Shown here: one piece after another, positions 52,001 to 63,439 of the stretch | Layout of the letters: the number at the start of each line of letters is the position of its first letter | Numbering within the stretch: position 1 is the first letter of the stretch | From: Dendrophyllia cribrosa | Taxonomy: Eukaryota > Cnidaria > Anthozoa > Scleractinia > Dendrophylliidae | Length of the DNA stretch: 64,000 nucleotides | Assembly (NCBI GenBank): GCA_024195265.1 | Contig: JAJLRJ010000009.1 | Coordinates: 30,643,210 to 30,707,209, forward strand | Direction: 5' to 3' | The notes under the pieces: model-generated | Told to the model about the DNA's origin: nothing | The model's database searches: none | What the model saw: only the letters and a program-made list of their open reading frames with translations | Program-made: the position numbers and the translations under genes

Positions 52001-55000
52001 GAGACATGGTAAATTTGTTGTTTTGAATATTATGTTTGTACCTATGCGTATGAGTGACTTCAGCTTATTTTATATCCCTTAAGATATCAGTGTACTATCG
52101 ATCGATCTTTATTTATCGATGTTTAACAGCAGTATTGCATGTCGTGAAGACTTCCCGAAGAAATCGAAAAAGTTCCACAGCATTCCTTATTTTTTTGCCG
52201 CATTTTGCACATACACGGGATGAAAGAGAACTTGATTGCTCACATGAAAACCCAAGTTCGCACAGCTGATCAGCCAAGCGATTTTTCTCAACACCTGCTC
52301 GTTTAGGAATCCAAAAGAGATTCTCTGTTGATACTCTTCATTTAAAGTCTCCGTAATATGTATTAAAATTGCAACCACAAACACGACAAAAGTCATTGCC
52401 ACTTGGCTTATATAGAGGCCTTCCAACAGATTTTTTTGGCATTTCAGCCATTCATAAAGTTCTCCGCGCAAAATAGCCACAAAGAAATTAGTATCTGGGT
52501 TTTCTTTTACTTGTAATAAACATCCCCCGCCTTTCTCATGTAGGGTGATTTTCAAGCGTGCTCATATTTCGCTCGCTCTACCATCCCTGAGCAAACATGA
52601 GGGACTACTTGTAGTCTACATGGAAGGCCACCAAGGCAACCAGGGTCATGTGAGGTCACCAGGGCAACCAGGGTCATAGAGGTCACCAAGGTAACCAGGA
52701 TCATGTGAGGTCCCCAGGGCAACCAGGGTCATGTGAGTTCCCCAGGGCAACCAGGGTTATAGAGGTCACCAAGGTAACCAGGGTTATATGAGGTTACTAG
52801 CAAGGGTCATGTGAGATCACCAGGGCAACCAGGGCAACAGGGTCATGTGAGGTCACCAAGGCAACCAGAGTCATCAGGATTAGCATTAATTGGCTTTCAA
52901 AAAACCATGCCTAAATACTTCACAACTTTGATTCAAAACACCTTTTAACAAGTCATTAATAACATGGTCTGTTGTGAAAAGCTTTGGGGTTTAATGTGCA
53001 TTCAACTAACTTTTATAACAATTTTTATAGCCAACAGATGAAATAACTCTACAAGAAGTGTTACAATGCTTTTGGAAAAACGTACTGGGTGATCCGTCAA
53101 GCCTGACAAGAACATCAAACCTGTTAGAAATGCTTGGAAGTGTTACAGTAAGTTATATGATTTGTTTTTTGTTAATTGAACTGAACATCAGTATTGATGA
53201 TTGTGTCATGTACATTTGAGATATTTTATTGTGAATATAAATATACAAGTCATGTACATGCAGTAAATGTTTACTGCTGGCAAACATTGCCATATGGTGC
53301 TGACATTATAAGCTATAAGGATTCTGTTTTTTCTTCTTATATTTCTCATTTTGTGAAAAAAAAGCCAGAAGGTGAAACAACACTGAAGATTGGCTTGGTA
53401 TTAGAACATCCTAAGTAATGAATATTGGTTAACTAGTCGTTTTATGCTTTTAATTATTGTAGAAATTTTTATTATTCTTGAACTCTGATTGTTTTCTGTA
53501 TAGGAGCGGTGAAAAACATTCTAAAACTGCACATATCCCCATGACATCTTTTAATTTCTTGCCAAAAGCTTGACTCTGAATGAAATCTTATTTTTTATTT
53601 TGATCCTCTTTATAAGGTGTGGTGTTGTGTGGACAAAGAAGGTATACTATCGCTGCCAAACCCTTGTGCAGAAAAAGTGTTCTTCTTAAAAAGTCGGAAA
53701 CATAAGTTAAAGGAAGAGTTAGCTGGTAAGGCAAAAGCTAGGAAAGAAAGCACATGTACATGGACAAGTGAAATAAGCAGACAGTCTTCAAGTCAAGATG
53801 GACAAGAATCTTCTGATGACGAGGACGAGGACGAGGATGATGATGATGATGATGATGATGATAACGATGGTGATATTTGGGACAATGATTTTGAATCTGC
53901 TAGTAAGTGCATTGATCATCATTTGGTTAAATAATTTCCTTTTTGTTTCAATTGGTCGAAAGAACTACTGGTATATCACTTGCAAACACAGTCAAACCTC
54001 TTCTTACGGACACTTCCATATACATGTAACGTATTGTTTGTTTGCAATCATCATTTCAAAGGAATGTTAAGTTGTTTCTAATCATCTCTTTTGGATTGCA
54101 GGTGACAATTGGAATAGTTATTTCAAAGGTCACAGAGAAGTGCTAAACTTGTCCTCTGATCCCGAGGTGTGTCTACATGTACTTGTAGTTATATTTTTAA
54201 ACACATGGTGGCTAGATGTATTTTAACATACACATTGCATGCAGGGTTTTTAGTTGTAGTTGATTTTTTTGTGAAATCAGTATGAACAATGAGTCAGTGT
54301 CACCTTGATTGGTAAACAATTTTTTACAGTAACTTAATCTTTAGAGTTTTCTGATAACCATTTAAAGTGCACATGAAGTGAAATTTCACTATGTTTTGTT
54401 TTAGGGTTTCATGTTGTTCATATCACCTTTATTTCATTTTCAAACGTTTTTCTCTTTTGTGCAAAGAGGATCCACTATTTTTAGCAGTTTGAAAACTCCT
54501 GCTGGGGCCTGAAATTTGCAACATTTTCAGCGCGGCCAAAAAGGTATTTGTGACGTCATCCGTGTGTTTGATCACAACAAAATACATGTTGCTTTCAGCC
54601 ATATTTAATCGAAGCAATCCTTCCACAAGTTGCCAAAACTCCACTGGAAAATGAGTGACGGGCTCAGTTGTAAACACACTAAAGACGTCACTAGAACCCA
54701 GGTCCTTGTCTAATACGCCCAACTTGCATCGCTTATTAATGTAATTATGTTCCCGCCACTTCAAGTGACTTATTTTCCCATCAAAATAATTCAGTCTAAA
54801 AATACCAATTTTCAGATTGCCGAAAAAAAAAAGGTCAGTGGTGAAATTTCACTTCATGTGCACTTTAATATACACCTGGGCGAAGAAAGACAGCATACAG
54901 CAAAGTGTGTTGGCAAACACCACAACACAAAATTATGCAGATACCAGGTTAACAACCCATCAGCTCTCTAAAAAAATGAAGTCTTACTCTATACATGTTT

Positions 55001-58000
55001 TGCACCTTCTAGATGACCGTCAGTATCTTATATTATTATTGAAGGGCTCAGTGCATTAAGAGTGTAGTATATAGAATTTTGACATTGTTTACTTGCAAAT
55101 TGTTCATTCTTCTCTTGCAAATAAAGGGAATGACAGGTTCATGTAAGCTAAAGTAAAAGAGAGCCAATCAGGTCAAAAGATCCTGTATGTTCACAAAAAG
55201 GGCAAAATACATTTTGGCTACTGATTACCCTATAATTATGACCCTTCAGATCAACACATTTATTTTTTTTCAAAGAAGTGGGATGTTTTGGTCTAACTTA
55301 ATCCCATTATTTTAGCAACAGAATTTCGTTTTTGGCTAAAAAAAAGAAACAACACAATTTCTGAGTGAAAAATGTCAAAATTGCCTCCCAATATTATTAT
55401 TTCCAGTGAATTTTTTAGTGCCTTTAAATTCTGCCCTTTGTATTGAATTATAGAGTCAGTTTGGACTGAGGTTTGATGATGTCAGATGGCAGAATCACAT
55501 TAACTCACTTAAACCACTGGTGAGGACTTATTCATATTTTATTCATCGATGATACATGTATACACAATCTTGGTTGTTTATGAATTTGAAAAATTGGATA
55601 ATATTCATTTGGGTGAGTGACTTTCAAAACTGTACCAAAAAATGTACAGTTTGTACTTGCCAAAGAAGATTTGTCACTCGCCTGGGCAAGTGCTAATTTC
55701 TATCCCTGGTGAAATAAATTATTATTTTTTCTTTTTTTTTTTTCTTTTCAGGGCCTTAACATTCTCCTTAATTCCTGCTGCAAGTCTCCTGTGAGATGTC
55801 TACGGTTTGCTGACCACACTGGTCTTCTGTCTCTTTCTTACAACCCTGTTCCCTTGCCTTGCTATCGAAGGTACTTTCTGTTGCTTAATTGGGTAATGAT
55901 TTTGAGGGGGTGAATAGCCCAAGGAGGGGGGGGGGGGGGTACATCCTAGTAATAGGCTAATGGGGATTTGGGGTATTAAGTAAGTACTATAAGTACTAAG
56001 ATGGGGTCTATAATTGGCCACAGAATAGACTATAATGAGATAGGGGCTCTGAGAGGCCAGTGGCACATACCCAACAAAAGTTGATCCCAGTACCCCCCCC
56101 CCCCCCCCCCCCCCCCAGGTCTAAGGACTGATGGATCATGTGAATAATTTTCCCTTAATTTGTTACTTATAAAGTTCAGATCTTGGGTCTCTACTTTCTT
56201 AAGACATGTTGTTCTTTAGTTTTTGTCACAACCACTATCATATGTATGCACTGCACCCTGTGCTGTTGCTTGAATATTTCATTGATGTTCTCGTGCAATG
56301 TGTGAAAAACTAAGGAATCTTTATTGCTTAAAAGCATTTCCTATCCATGGCAACTGCAAGGACTTAAGTCAGGACATTTTTTAGTAAACATCTTAAAAGT
56401 TTACAAATATTTGTGGATTTGGATTTGAGTAAATATTTTTGTGGATCAACAGATTTGGCTATTAAAATGTTAGTAGTGGTTTCACACCCCTGGATTTGCT
56501 ATCCAAATGGATATATGACGGTGTAGTCCAATTTTTGTGCATGAAATTAAAAAATAGTCTTAATATTCATAAACTACATCTTGTCCTTAACTGGCAATTT
56601 TGGATGTTTTAGATGCCTGTGTCTCCTCGGCAAGGAAATCGGTTTTATGGAGCGTGCTCTTGATCTCTTCACCAAACAAAAGTACATATTTTCTGTTCAA
56701 TCACCAGTGGTAAGTTGTTGTGTGTTATAATGGATCAATTTGCATGAACACTAATTTCAAAATGATATTCTTCTGATTTTCCTTTTTTGTTTACATAAAT
56801 CACACATTTAAAATGTCTGCAAGTATTACTGGCTCCAAAATCTGATACAGGTTTAACCCATTGACACCTGAACCGCCCGTAACCGCCCGTACAAGACTCC
56901 ACTGCTTTAAAAAATTGTAACTTTCTCAATCGTGCGAACATTGCCTTAACTAGCAGTTGTGAGCATTGACTAGAAAGTCTTTCAAATTGAGATACCCAAT
57001 AAACACAAAAAAGTCAGCGATTTTTGCAGAATATCAGCGTTTGAATTTGGACAATAACAAAAATGACCGTTTTTAACGTCATAGAAAAACAACAAAAATC
57101 ATGTTTTTGCCTTTAGTTTTTTTATTCAAATCATCATGGCAAACCCAAAAGTCAACATTCACAGCAAAATTCAGTCCTAGTCCTAGCTTAGCAGTGAATT
57201 TTTTTGCTCTTATTCGTTGCTCGGGCCGAGCTCTAGCCTCTCGTTCTAATGCATACTGACCTTGTCTCGATTTTCAATATCACCACCGCACTGCATGCTG
57301 GGAAAAAGCCAAAAATTTGGACAGCGTTCGATTCTTTCCGCACACATTTCATATTTATACTAAGTCCACAGCCACTCCGACCCACCGCCGAAATTTCGCG
57401 CTTGTTGTATTCTCCTGTGGTCGCAACTTCCAAAATATGCCGCGGTAGGTCGAGAAATTCATCCAGAGTCGAGCCCCAAAGCCACTTCGTTTCCAGGCGG
57501 CCATTTTTCCAGTTCAACGAGCAACGAGCCAAATTCGTAAACGAAGTACAACACCTAACTCGCTTCATTGAGAAGTGGACTCTGAACTACCTCCAAGCTT
57601 AATGATGCTCACCAGGCAGCTACTAAAGATGAAAAATGGCTGTGAACTTACCAAAAATCGTAGATCATTCATATTGGACCCTTTATTGCAAATCAAACAA
57701 GCAAAATGAGATCGTCACAATGACGTTTCCAGTAAACTCGAGCCTTCAGTGTTTTAGAACAGCAGCACTTTCAATGGTAACTCCAAATATGAAGTCACGA
57801 AATCCTATGGGGCGTGTGTATGCAGAAAATCACTCAAAAACGTAAAAATCCTCAGGTGTGAATGGGTTAAGTAATATCTGCATGAGAAGGAAAGTGCTAA
57901 CGGCAATGCACGATGGAATGTCAACTTTTTTCATTGTTACGACTAGTGATCTCATTGGCCAAGACTCAAAGACCGCTAAAAAATTAGGTTTAAAGGTTTC

Positions 58001-61000
58001 ATGAAATTTAAGACCCAAATATCAGCAAAACATGCAAATTTTTAAAGAACTTGTATTTGAGGAACTTCATCAAAGCAGCAAAATTATTAGCTATTAATAA
58101 TTGTCTTCTGCTATTCTGATTGGTTAAGCACGAACATTTCCTAAAATTTATCTGACGCAAATGGATATTCTTTATTTTTATACTGAAATATAATTATAAA
58201 CCATTAGTTCCTCCCCTATTCTTAAAATCAAAGACATTCTATGTGAGAAAGAGCCAATGCGGCAGAACAATGAAGTTTACTGTTAGTAGTTCTTATGTGG
58301 AGCGTTACTTAAATTTTATTGTATTGCTAAAGTTGAAAACATGACTTTAATGAGAGGTCATGCAGTCCCAACTTTTGTAAATTAAATCAAAACACGACAA
58401 CTATATTGCATACTTGCATTATTTCTTCCAGCAATTTTTCTTGTAAACTAGTATAGAGTTTGTTTGTGTGGTTACAAATTGTTTTCTTGTTGTTGTTTTT
58501 TTCAGAACTCCACTTTCAGATTTCCCATTCATTCCCAGTCATTCTTATCCATATCAAAAGAGAAGCCCATCCCAAACATGATCTCTCTTGTTACAAAGGA
58601 GAGGCACACAGGTTAGTTACAGTGTATGACTTTTTTGATTACACCAATGGTCAAAACTGACCAATATTATTGCAAGGTTGCACACTGCACAAGGCATCAC
58701 AAGCAATTTACCAATTGAAAAGTAAACATATGACTAGTCCGAGTTGCTCCTAGTCGTTAACTAAGTTAAAATAAGAAGCTGCACAAAGCTTGAATTTGTG
58801 GCGTCTTCATTGCAGTATTGATTCCCGAGTGAAATAGTCCAAAAGTAAGACCACACAACATTCACTGCATTAAGTACAGTGTAGCTGGCACTTGAAACCA
58901 TGATCGCTAACTGAAATGGCAAGTAATATGAAACACAAAACTTGCCTGAACAAAAATCCCACAGCAATAAGCGGCAAACATAATATCCAATGGTCCTACC
59001 CATCCATGAATGCCTTGCATTGTCTTGGAAACTTGTACGCTGTAATTCTTCCTGCTGCTTCTGAGAGATTTTGCCACCATCTTGAAATCACGCAAGAACA
59101 AGATCACAAGGTCGTGTGTCAACCAATCAGTCTAGTGTACATTGTCCCACAGGATACAGGATACAGGAAACTTTAAAAAACCTTGCGATTTGTGACTACG
59201 ATGAAGAAAAATCAACCATATTTACATTGTTAAGTATAACTCGTCAGCTGCACCACAAGTAATTACATTTAACCATATTACATATCCTAAATCTGTTCTT
59301 CAGGTGCTCTTCAACTTCTCACCCAAGGATCAGCAGATGTTGTTCTTGACGCATGCAGTGATTATTGGGATGGAACAAGTCTATGTCCTGTGACTGCAAC
59401 TGAGAGGTCATATGCTCAGCATTTTCATCAAATTGTTTAGTTAATTGCCTTTAAATAACATCCAGCAGTGATTGATCCTGAATCTATCTTAATTTGCCAT
59501 TTTTGTTGCAGTAAAGTAGGACAGTTATCAATAGGGCCTGGACAGAAATCTGCAACACCCTACCACTTGTTTTGAATCCAAGGTCTACAACATGAGACAA
59601 CAAATAAGGGACTCGGAGGCTTATTCAGAATGAGATTCATTTATAATCACTTTCATCAGCTTTTATTGCTTGCTCACTATATATGGTAATGCTTAAATTG
59701 CTTATTATATTTATTGTCAATTTCAGGAAGAAAGTGCTGGACTTCTATCAAAGGAACAGTATGGCAGCAAATTGTGTGGCATTTTCTTATCGTCCAGTCA
59801 GTGAGGTAGGGGCACGTTGTTTTTGTTGTTCTTTATTGAAGGGCTTGTAAAATGGAATACATTAGGTTTTTTACAAGTTGAATTTTAAATTTCAGATTTC
59901 TATATTTATTACTGAACAATATCCCAGTACTGGAATATTCAATTACAGTTTCATTCATGATTTTGAGCTCCAGTCTCTAGAAGCTAGCAGAATTTTTTTT
60001 CCATATCATAAAACCCTAGTATGACCATTCAAATGAAACCTCTTCGGCAGTACTTTTGCATGGTACCATTTGATTTTCAATATTTTACAAAATGAAATTT
60101 GGGATTTTACTCGAATTTTGATCTTTGGCACTCTTGGGAGTTAAAGGGTTTTAAGAAGAGGCCGGGTGCTTATTCCAAGTCACTGAGTTAAGTTACTCAT
60201 TAAAATATGTAACATTATACTTATGTTCACAGAATAATGCTTATCTAAAATGACACTACAGCTCTATCAAATCAAATCATCAAATTTTGTACAGTACATA
60301 CATGTACACTGCATGTCTATTTATATTATTTTATTATTTCTAATGTCTGAATAACTATGTTCAATATTTTTGCTTATTTGGTAAAATTAATTATTCTGAC
60401 TTGGTCTAACAGGTACCAGAAGAAAACAGTGGTGATGTGTACTTAGAGTTGCCTTCTACCACTCGCTGGATTACCAACAGTGAAAGTGATGACATAGAAA
60501 GGTCTGTCGGAGTGAATGCTTTGTTCTTAGTTGCTGTTAATATATTTCTGTTGTAGTGGAGACATTAATTTTGTTTATCTTTATATGACACAACTTGTCG
60601 ATCAGGCAGCATGCAGTTAGACCTTGATTGCACTTTTTAATGGATAGCTTCTAATATATATACATGTAGATAGGCTTAGCCTAACAGCAGAGCTCCCTGA
60701 ATTCTCATATTCTAGAACACGTTTCTCCGAACCATCATAATTATCACCTAATTATTCAAAATTTAAACTATTTTAAATGGATGCCAAAAATGCACAATAT
60801 AGAACAGAAAACAGCTTCTGTCAATAAATTGTCCTAAGACGAAATCAGGTTTAAAAATATTCACTTACAGTAGCCCTATATCCCTCCAAAAATGCTTGAC
60901 TTGCAGAGTTAGGCAGCCACAAATGCAGTCTTGACCACTGTTTGAGAAATGTCCAACCTGTCTTAAGTAACAAACTGCAAAAAAAATGCAGGAAGAAACA

Positions 61001-63439
61001 ATTTTCAAACTGTTTTCTCCGCAAAACAAAACAAAAGTGTTTACTGTAGCTGACATTACATCGGCCGTGTAGCCATGGGAAGTGCGCGAAAAATAAAGCC
61101 TCAATTTGGTTTCAATATTCCTAAAATCCCTGATGTTGCACTATGTCGCATGCGCATGTTGGGTGATGTCATACATGCCCGCAAGCTAACCCTGCATGAC
61201 GTCGTACGTGCCTACGAAACATTCCGCTAGCCACGACCGTGAAAATTGACAGGCATGGTTCTATGAGTATGGAGCTCCGCTAAAAAGAACAAAAGTCAAA
61301 CATTTTGTGAGGAAATGTCAAACATGGTCATAGATGTTCAGAATTGTTGTGTTAATTAACATGACTTTGTACCCTTTCAAGCTCAAATTAATACCCTAGG
61401 TAATGTGTTGTTTGTTGTTAACTTCTTTGTTTGTTAGTACCTCTGAAATTTCAGAAGAAGAAACAGAAGAAAAAATAGATGCCTTTGTAAGTATACCCTC
61501 TTTTGTTTCATTCACACTTATTAGTTGGCAAATTAGTTTTTGACTTAAATCCCTTCAATGTAACATTGATGTAAAATTTAATAATTGTCAGTCTATCCAA
61601 GTACTAGACATTACATCATAACAAGTGAAACATGAATAGAGTACAGTTATTTACTGATCCAGCCACTGAGAAAATGAGAACTAACTTGCAACTAGACGAG
61701 GTTGCAAAATACTACAATAAGACTATATAAATAGAAATGCCCCAACAAAGGTTACCATCTTATGGTACATCGATACCCGAGTTGCTATTCCAAAGACAGT
61801 ACAAATAGATGCTCCACGGGGCCAAGGGCGTCATGCTCCATTAACTGCATTTCACATTTTATTTAGTATTGTTGGTAAAACTTTGAATTCTCAAAACATT
61901 TTATTTTTAGGACCATAAAATCATCTTGAAAAAAATTGAAATTCACAAAAATTTATTCCATGCACTAGGAAGAACAGTTTTTCAACAGACATCTGCATTG
62001 TTAATGGGACATAATTATACGTTCTTTGTAGTTAAAGTATGCATGTTACAATGCATACTTAGGTAAAGTAATCATAATCACAATGATTAGTTTGTAAGTC
62101 GCGTGAGTTTAGAGCATTTTCCGACTGTGCCTCCAGTCTATGGAACAAATAATTATTGCTGATGGACATTAAGTGTAGCCCTGCTTTTGGATCTTTAAGG
62201 CATAAACTCAAGACACCCCTTTTTATATTATTTTATTATTAATTTTTAATATTATTTTAGACATTATTGCATAATTAGGGTTTAGTATAATTATTCTTAT
62301 GTACATATTTTATGTAATAAATTATTATTAAGTAGTAAATTATTATTTATTTATTATTATTATTATTAACAAAAGTTGCTATTTTAAAACTGTACTGGAA
62401 AATAACACTTATTTTCCCTTTTATTTCTCTGCTTATTAACGGAACCTGATTTCAAAGCTTGACACAGAGGCAGCAGCAGCATCCCTCTTGGACAAAGTGA
62501 ACATTGTGGACAATGTAGAGGACTATCAAAGGTAATTTCAAATTGTCAGTCTTTGATTCAGTCTCAGATTTGACCTACTTACAGTTAATTATTTCTTAAC
62601 AGAGTACTTGGTGGACAAATCTTCATTGGAGTGGTCACATTACAGTTTCAAGCTAAAAAGGTATACATAAACCGGTCAGAGGTAACTGAATGAGTCTTTT
62701 AGCAGTGTATGCTACAATCTTGGATGCAATGGGAATTAATTGTTAATTCGAGAACTTGGCTAGTTCATTTAGTCAGTTATCAAATTGTTTAACTGAAACG
62801 CTTTCCTCTTAAAATGACAAATAAATAAAAAAATAAATAACAATTTTTAAAGAGGGTGGCACCAAGCTAACCCTAGGTTAATTAGGGTGGCCCTCTAAAA
62901 ATTCCTGGACGAAATGGAATTTAGAAATGTTAGTTTTTTGAGGAGGGAGGAAAAACCGGAGTACCCAGATAAAAATCCCTCGAAGCAAAGATGAGAACTA
63001 ACAAAACTCAACCCACAAACGATGCTGAGTCCGGGAATCGAACTCTCACCGCTGTGCCATCCCTGCTCCCCTTTAATAATGACAGCCATCTGAAACAACA
63101 TAACAGGGAGAAGAGAAAAATAAATCATTTTTAAGCTGTCTTTTGAAAAATATACAGTGGTAGATCTAGGGGAGCAACTCCCCCCCCACCGCTTTATGTT
63201 GCTTCAAAAAAATTGCAGTCTCTAACATTTTCACTCTTAGTCTCCCCCCACCCCCTTATTCACTTCAGAGCCGCCCTTACAATGGGGCCACAAAATATTC
63301 CTTCAATAAAGGTAAAGCTCGGCTTACAGAAGTTCTAACACTTGACTTCTTACAGGATATTCTTCCTCTCATTGAAGACCTGAACAATGCTGGAATCCGA
63401 TTTGTTTATTTTTCAGCTGAAAATGAACTTAGAAGCAGG
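43055..63439 (+). CDS. TMEM94: TMEM94-like P-type-ATPase-related membrane protein, 5' part (23 coding exons, continues past window)
   Basis: Exons: 43055-43090 (exon from 43031), 44173-44411, 45033-45169, 45401-45579, 47120-47207, 47373-47466, 49620-49725, 50028-50114, 50569-50685, 53031-53147, 53617-53902, 54102-54166, 55454-55519, 55752-55870, 56613-56709, 58506-58611, 59304-59406, 59727-59805, 60413-60501, 61438-61486, 62458-62531, 62603-62660, 63356-63439. They total 2475 nt, exactly 825 codons, all in phase. Seen: TM1 about 63-88, TM2 about 98-116, an actuator-like domain (RELVSVPCNLLVRGDVVVLGP), TM3 about 284-306, TM4 about 323-345 with PISFPVVW, a DKEG motif (Asp406) where P-type pumps have DKTG, an Asp/Glu run about 464-485, SADVVLDACSDYWDG, and GGQIFIGVV leading into AGIRFVYFS. 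Known: human TMEM94 has DKQG at this site, is about 1350 residues long, and has been reported as an ER Mg2+ transporter (ERMA). The rest of the catalytic domain and the C-terminal membrane segments lie beyond 64000. The start is the first ATG in frame with the exon-2 product; the upstream exon cannot join it in frame. Confidence 0.93.
43126..43588. mobile_element. Element with GGGGGTACTCC ends and terminal C tract
   Basis: CCCGGGGGGGTACTCCCATA and TGTGCCGCTG at the left, CAGCGGCAC and GAGTACCCCC at the right. The interior has repeated TCTAG(A/G)ATAGGGTA words. Fragments of the same family: 32867-32880, 45316-45360, 55905-56118. TMEM94 intron 1. Confidence 0.7.
44865..45040 (+). repeat. Perfect 88-bp tandem duplication carrying a 3' splice site
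   Basis: Copies 44865-44952 and 44953-45040 are identical by eye, and a further TTCC continues into unique exon sequence at 45041. Each copy ends with the TMEM94 intron-2 acceptor (TTATTGCAG) and the first eight exon bases. The true exon starts at 45033. The upstream decoy would start it at 44945, add 88 nt and reach a stop codon after seven codons. Perfect identity suggests a recent event or allele-specific duplication, or an assembly artefact. Confidence 0.9.
46696..47068. mobile_element. Hairpin MITEs, TATGTTGTGGTT family, copies 2 and 3
   Basis: Two adjacent palindromes (about 46696-46830 and 46908-47068), each opening TATGTTGTGGTTT and closing AAACCACAA. They sit about 50 bp before TMEM94 exon 47120-47207. 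Confidence 0.7.
47480..47665. mobile_element. Hairpin MITE, TATGTTGTAGGTT family, copy 4
   Basis: TATATGTTGTAGGTTGAAAT and the inverse (ACAACATATA) flank a palindrome 13 bp after TMEM94 exon 47373-47466. Confidence 0.7.
47901..48111. mobile_element. piggyBac-like TTAA MITE (CCCTTTCATTCC ends)
   Basis: TTAA, then CCCTTTCATTCCCAGAG; right end CTCTTGGAAGGTAAATTAGGG, then TTAA. A diverged right-half relative lies at 60022-60150, sharing GAAACCTCTTC and GGTACCATTTG words. It is non-coding. Confidence 0.65.
48510..49496. mobile_element. Pogo/Tigger-like element, TA-flanked, hosting a nested MITE
   Basis: The termini are CAGTCAAACCCCCATTAAGC on the left and the inverse of CAGTCAAACCTATATAACGC on the right. 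They flank 987 bp with TA at 48508-48509 and 49497-49498. Subterminal GACCGCTTAA words repeat. No transposase ORF is seen. The element at 49005-49460 has inserted into one TTAA of it. Confidence 0.75.
49005..49460. mobile_element. TTAA-flanked hairpin MITE nested in a pogo-like element
   Basis: Long inverted arms of about 155 bp begin AGTGCCTATCACCCCTAG and close with its inverse, and TTAA lies at 49001-49004 and 49461-49464. The arms contain GACGTCA sites. It is non-coding. A TTAA duplication points to piggyBac-type mobilisation. Confidence 0.8.
50852..51328. repeat. Minisatellite, about 28-bp unit, left part
   Basis: Imperfect tandem copies of AGGTCACCAGGGCAACCAGG plus GTCATGTG occur, about 17 in number, with some shortened units. 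The unit is interrupted at 51329 by the helicase-bearing TIR element and resumes at 52620. Confidence 0.9.
51329..52619. mobile_element. TIR element carrying a broken RecQ-like helicase fragment, inserted in a minisatellite
   Basis: Inverted ends of about 38 bp (GTAGACTACGAGTAGTCCCT and the inverse of GTAGACTACAAGTAGTCCCT, each followed by a CTCAGGGAT word) bound 1291 bp inside TMEM94 intron 9. Plus strand 51672-52012 encodes a degraded SF2 helicase core: VLVILPTGFGKSLIYQ (motif I) and, after stops and a frame change, VIIDECYTVETW (a DExH-like motif II). A minus-strand ORF of 122 codons (52555-52187) has hydrophobic stretches but no recognised domain. RecQ-like proteins with these words are, to my knowledge, multicopy in cnidarians. 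The superfamily of the TIRs is not recognised. Confidence 0.65.
51672..52012 (+). pseudogene. RecQ-like DNA helicase pseudogene fragment
   Basis: It keeps the Walker A region (PTGFGKS) and a DEC(Y) box with conserved surroundings. Part of motif Ia is deleted (VLVINIVEEQ where more residues are expected), and a stop follows SVCT, then stops and a frame change before the DEC box. No RNA-binding or helicase C domain follows. It lies within the TIR element. Confidence 0.65.
52620..52880. repeat. Minisatellite, about 28-bp unit, right part
   Basis: This continues the same GGTCACCAGGGCAACCAGG array after the inserted element, about nine units. Left and right parts were one array before insertion. 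Confidence 0.9.
54366..54864. mobile_element. TTAA MITE, AGTGCACATGAAGTG family
   Basis: TTAA 54362-54365 and 54865-54868. Ends AGTGCACATGAAGTGAAATT and its inverse. 499 bp in TMEM94 intron 12. The minus ORF at 54764-54429 lies inside and is not recognised. Confidence 0.8.
56857..57866. mobile_element. piggyBac-like TTAA element with CCC/GGG ends and an internal ORF
   Basis: TTAA (56853-56856) then CCCATTGACACCTGA; at the other end TCAGGTGTGAATGGG then TTAA (57867-57870). Canonical piggyBac ends also start CCC after TTAA. The 1010-bp interior has no recognisable transposase. Minus strand 57568-57233 stays open for 111 codons and is GC-richer than the flanks. An ATGGCCGCC lies at 57506 in another minus-strand frame. 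This could be a captured gene fragment or chance. It lies in TMEM94 intron 15. Confidence 0.7.
57886..58330 (+). repeat. Dispersed repeat of about 450 bp, copy 2
   Basis: Direct-orientation relative of 38403-38860 with scattered differences. It begins about 16 bp after the TTAA element at 56857-57866. Confidence 0.75.
62940..63075 (-). mobile_element. tRNA-derived SINE fragment
   Basis: The minus strand carries GGATGGCACAGCGGTGAGAG, then TTCGATTCCCGGACTCAGC, then a GGTTGAGTTTTGTTAG body ending GGTACTCCGGTTTTTCCTCC. TMEM94 intron 22. Confidence 0.6.

Noticed and set aside
52187..52555. Membrane protein gene on the minus strand
   Set aside because: 122 codons with hydrophobic stretches, but inside the TIR element, without a recognised family or splice support. 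Kept only as a remark.
50852..52880. CRISPR array
   Set aside because: Units are contiguous and imperfect, without unique spacers, in an animal gene intron: a minisatellite.
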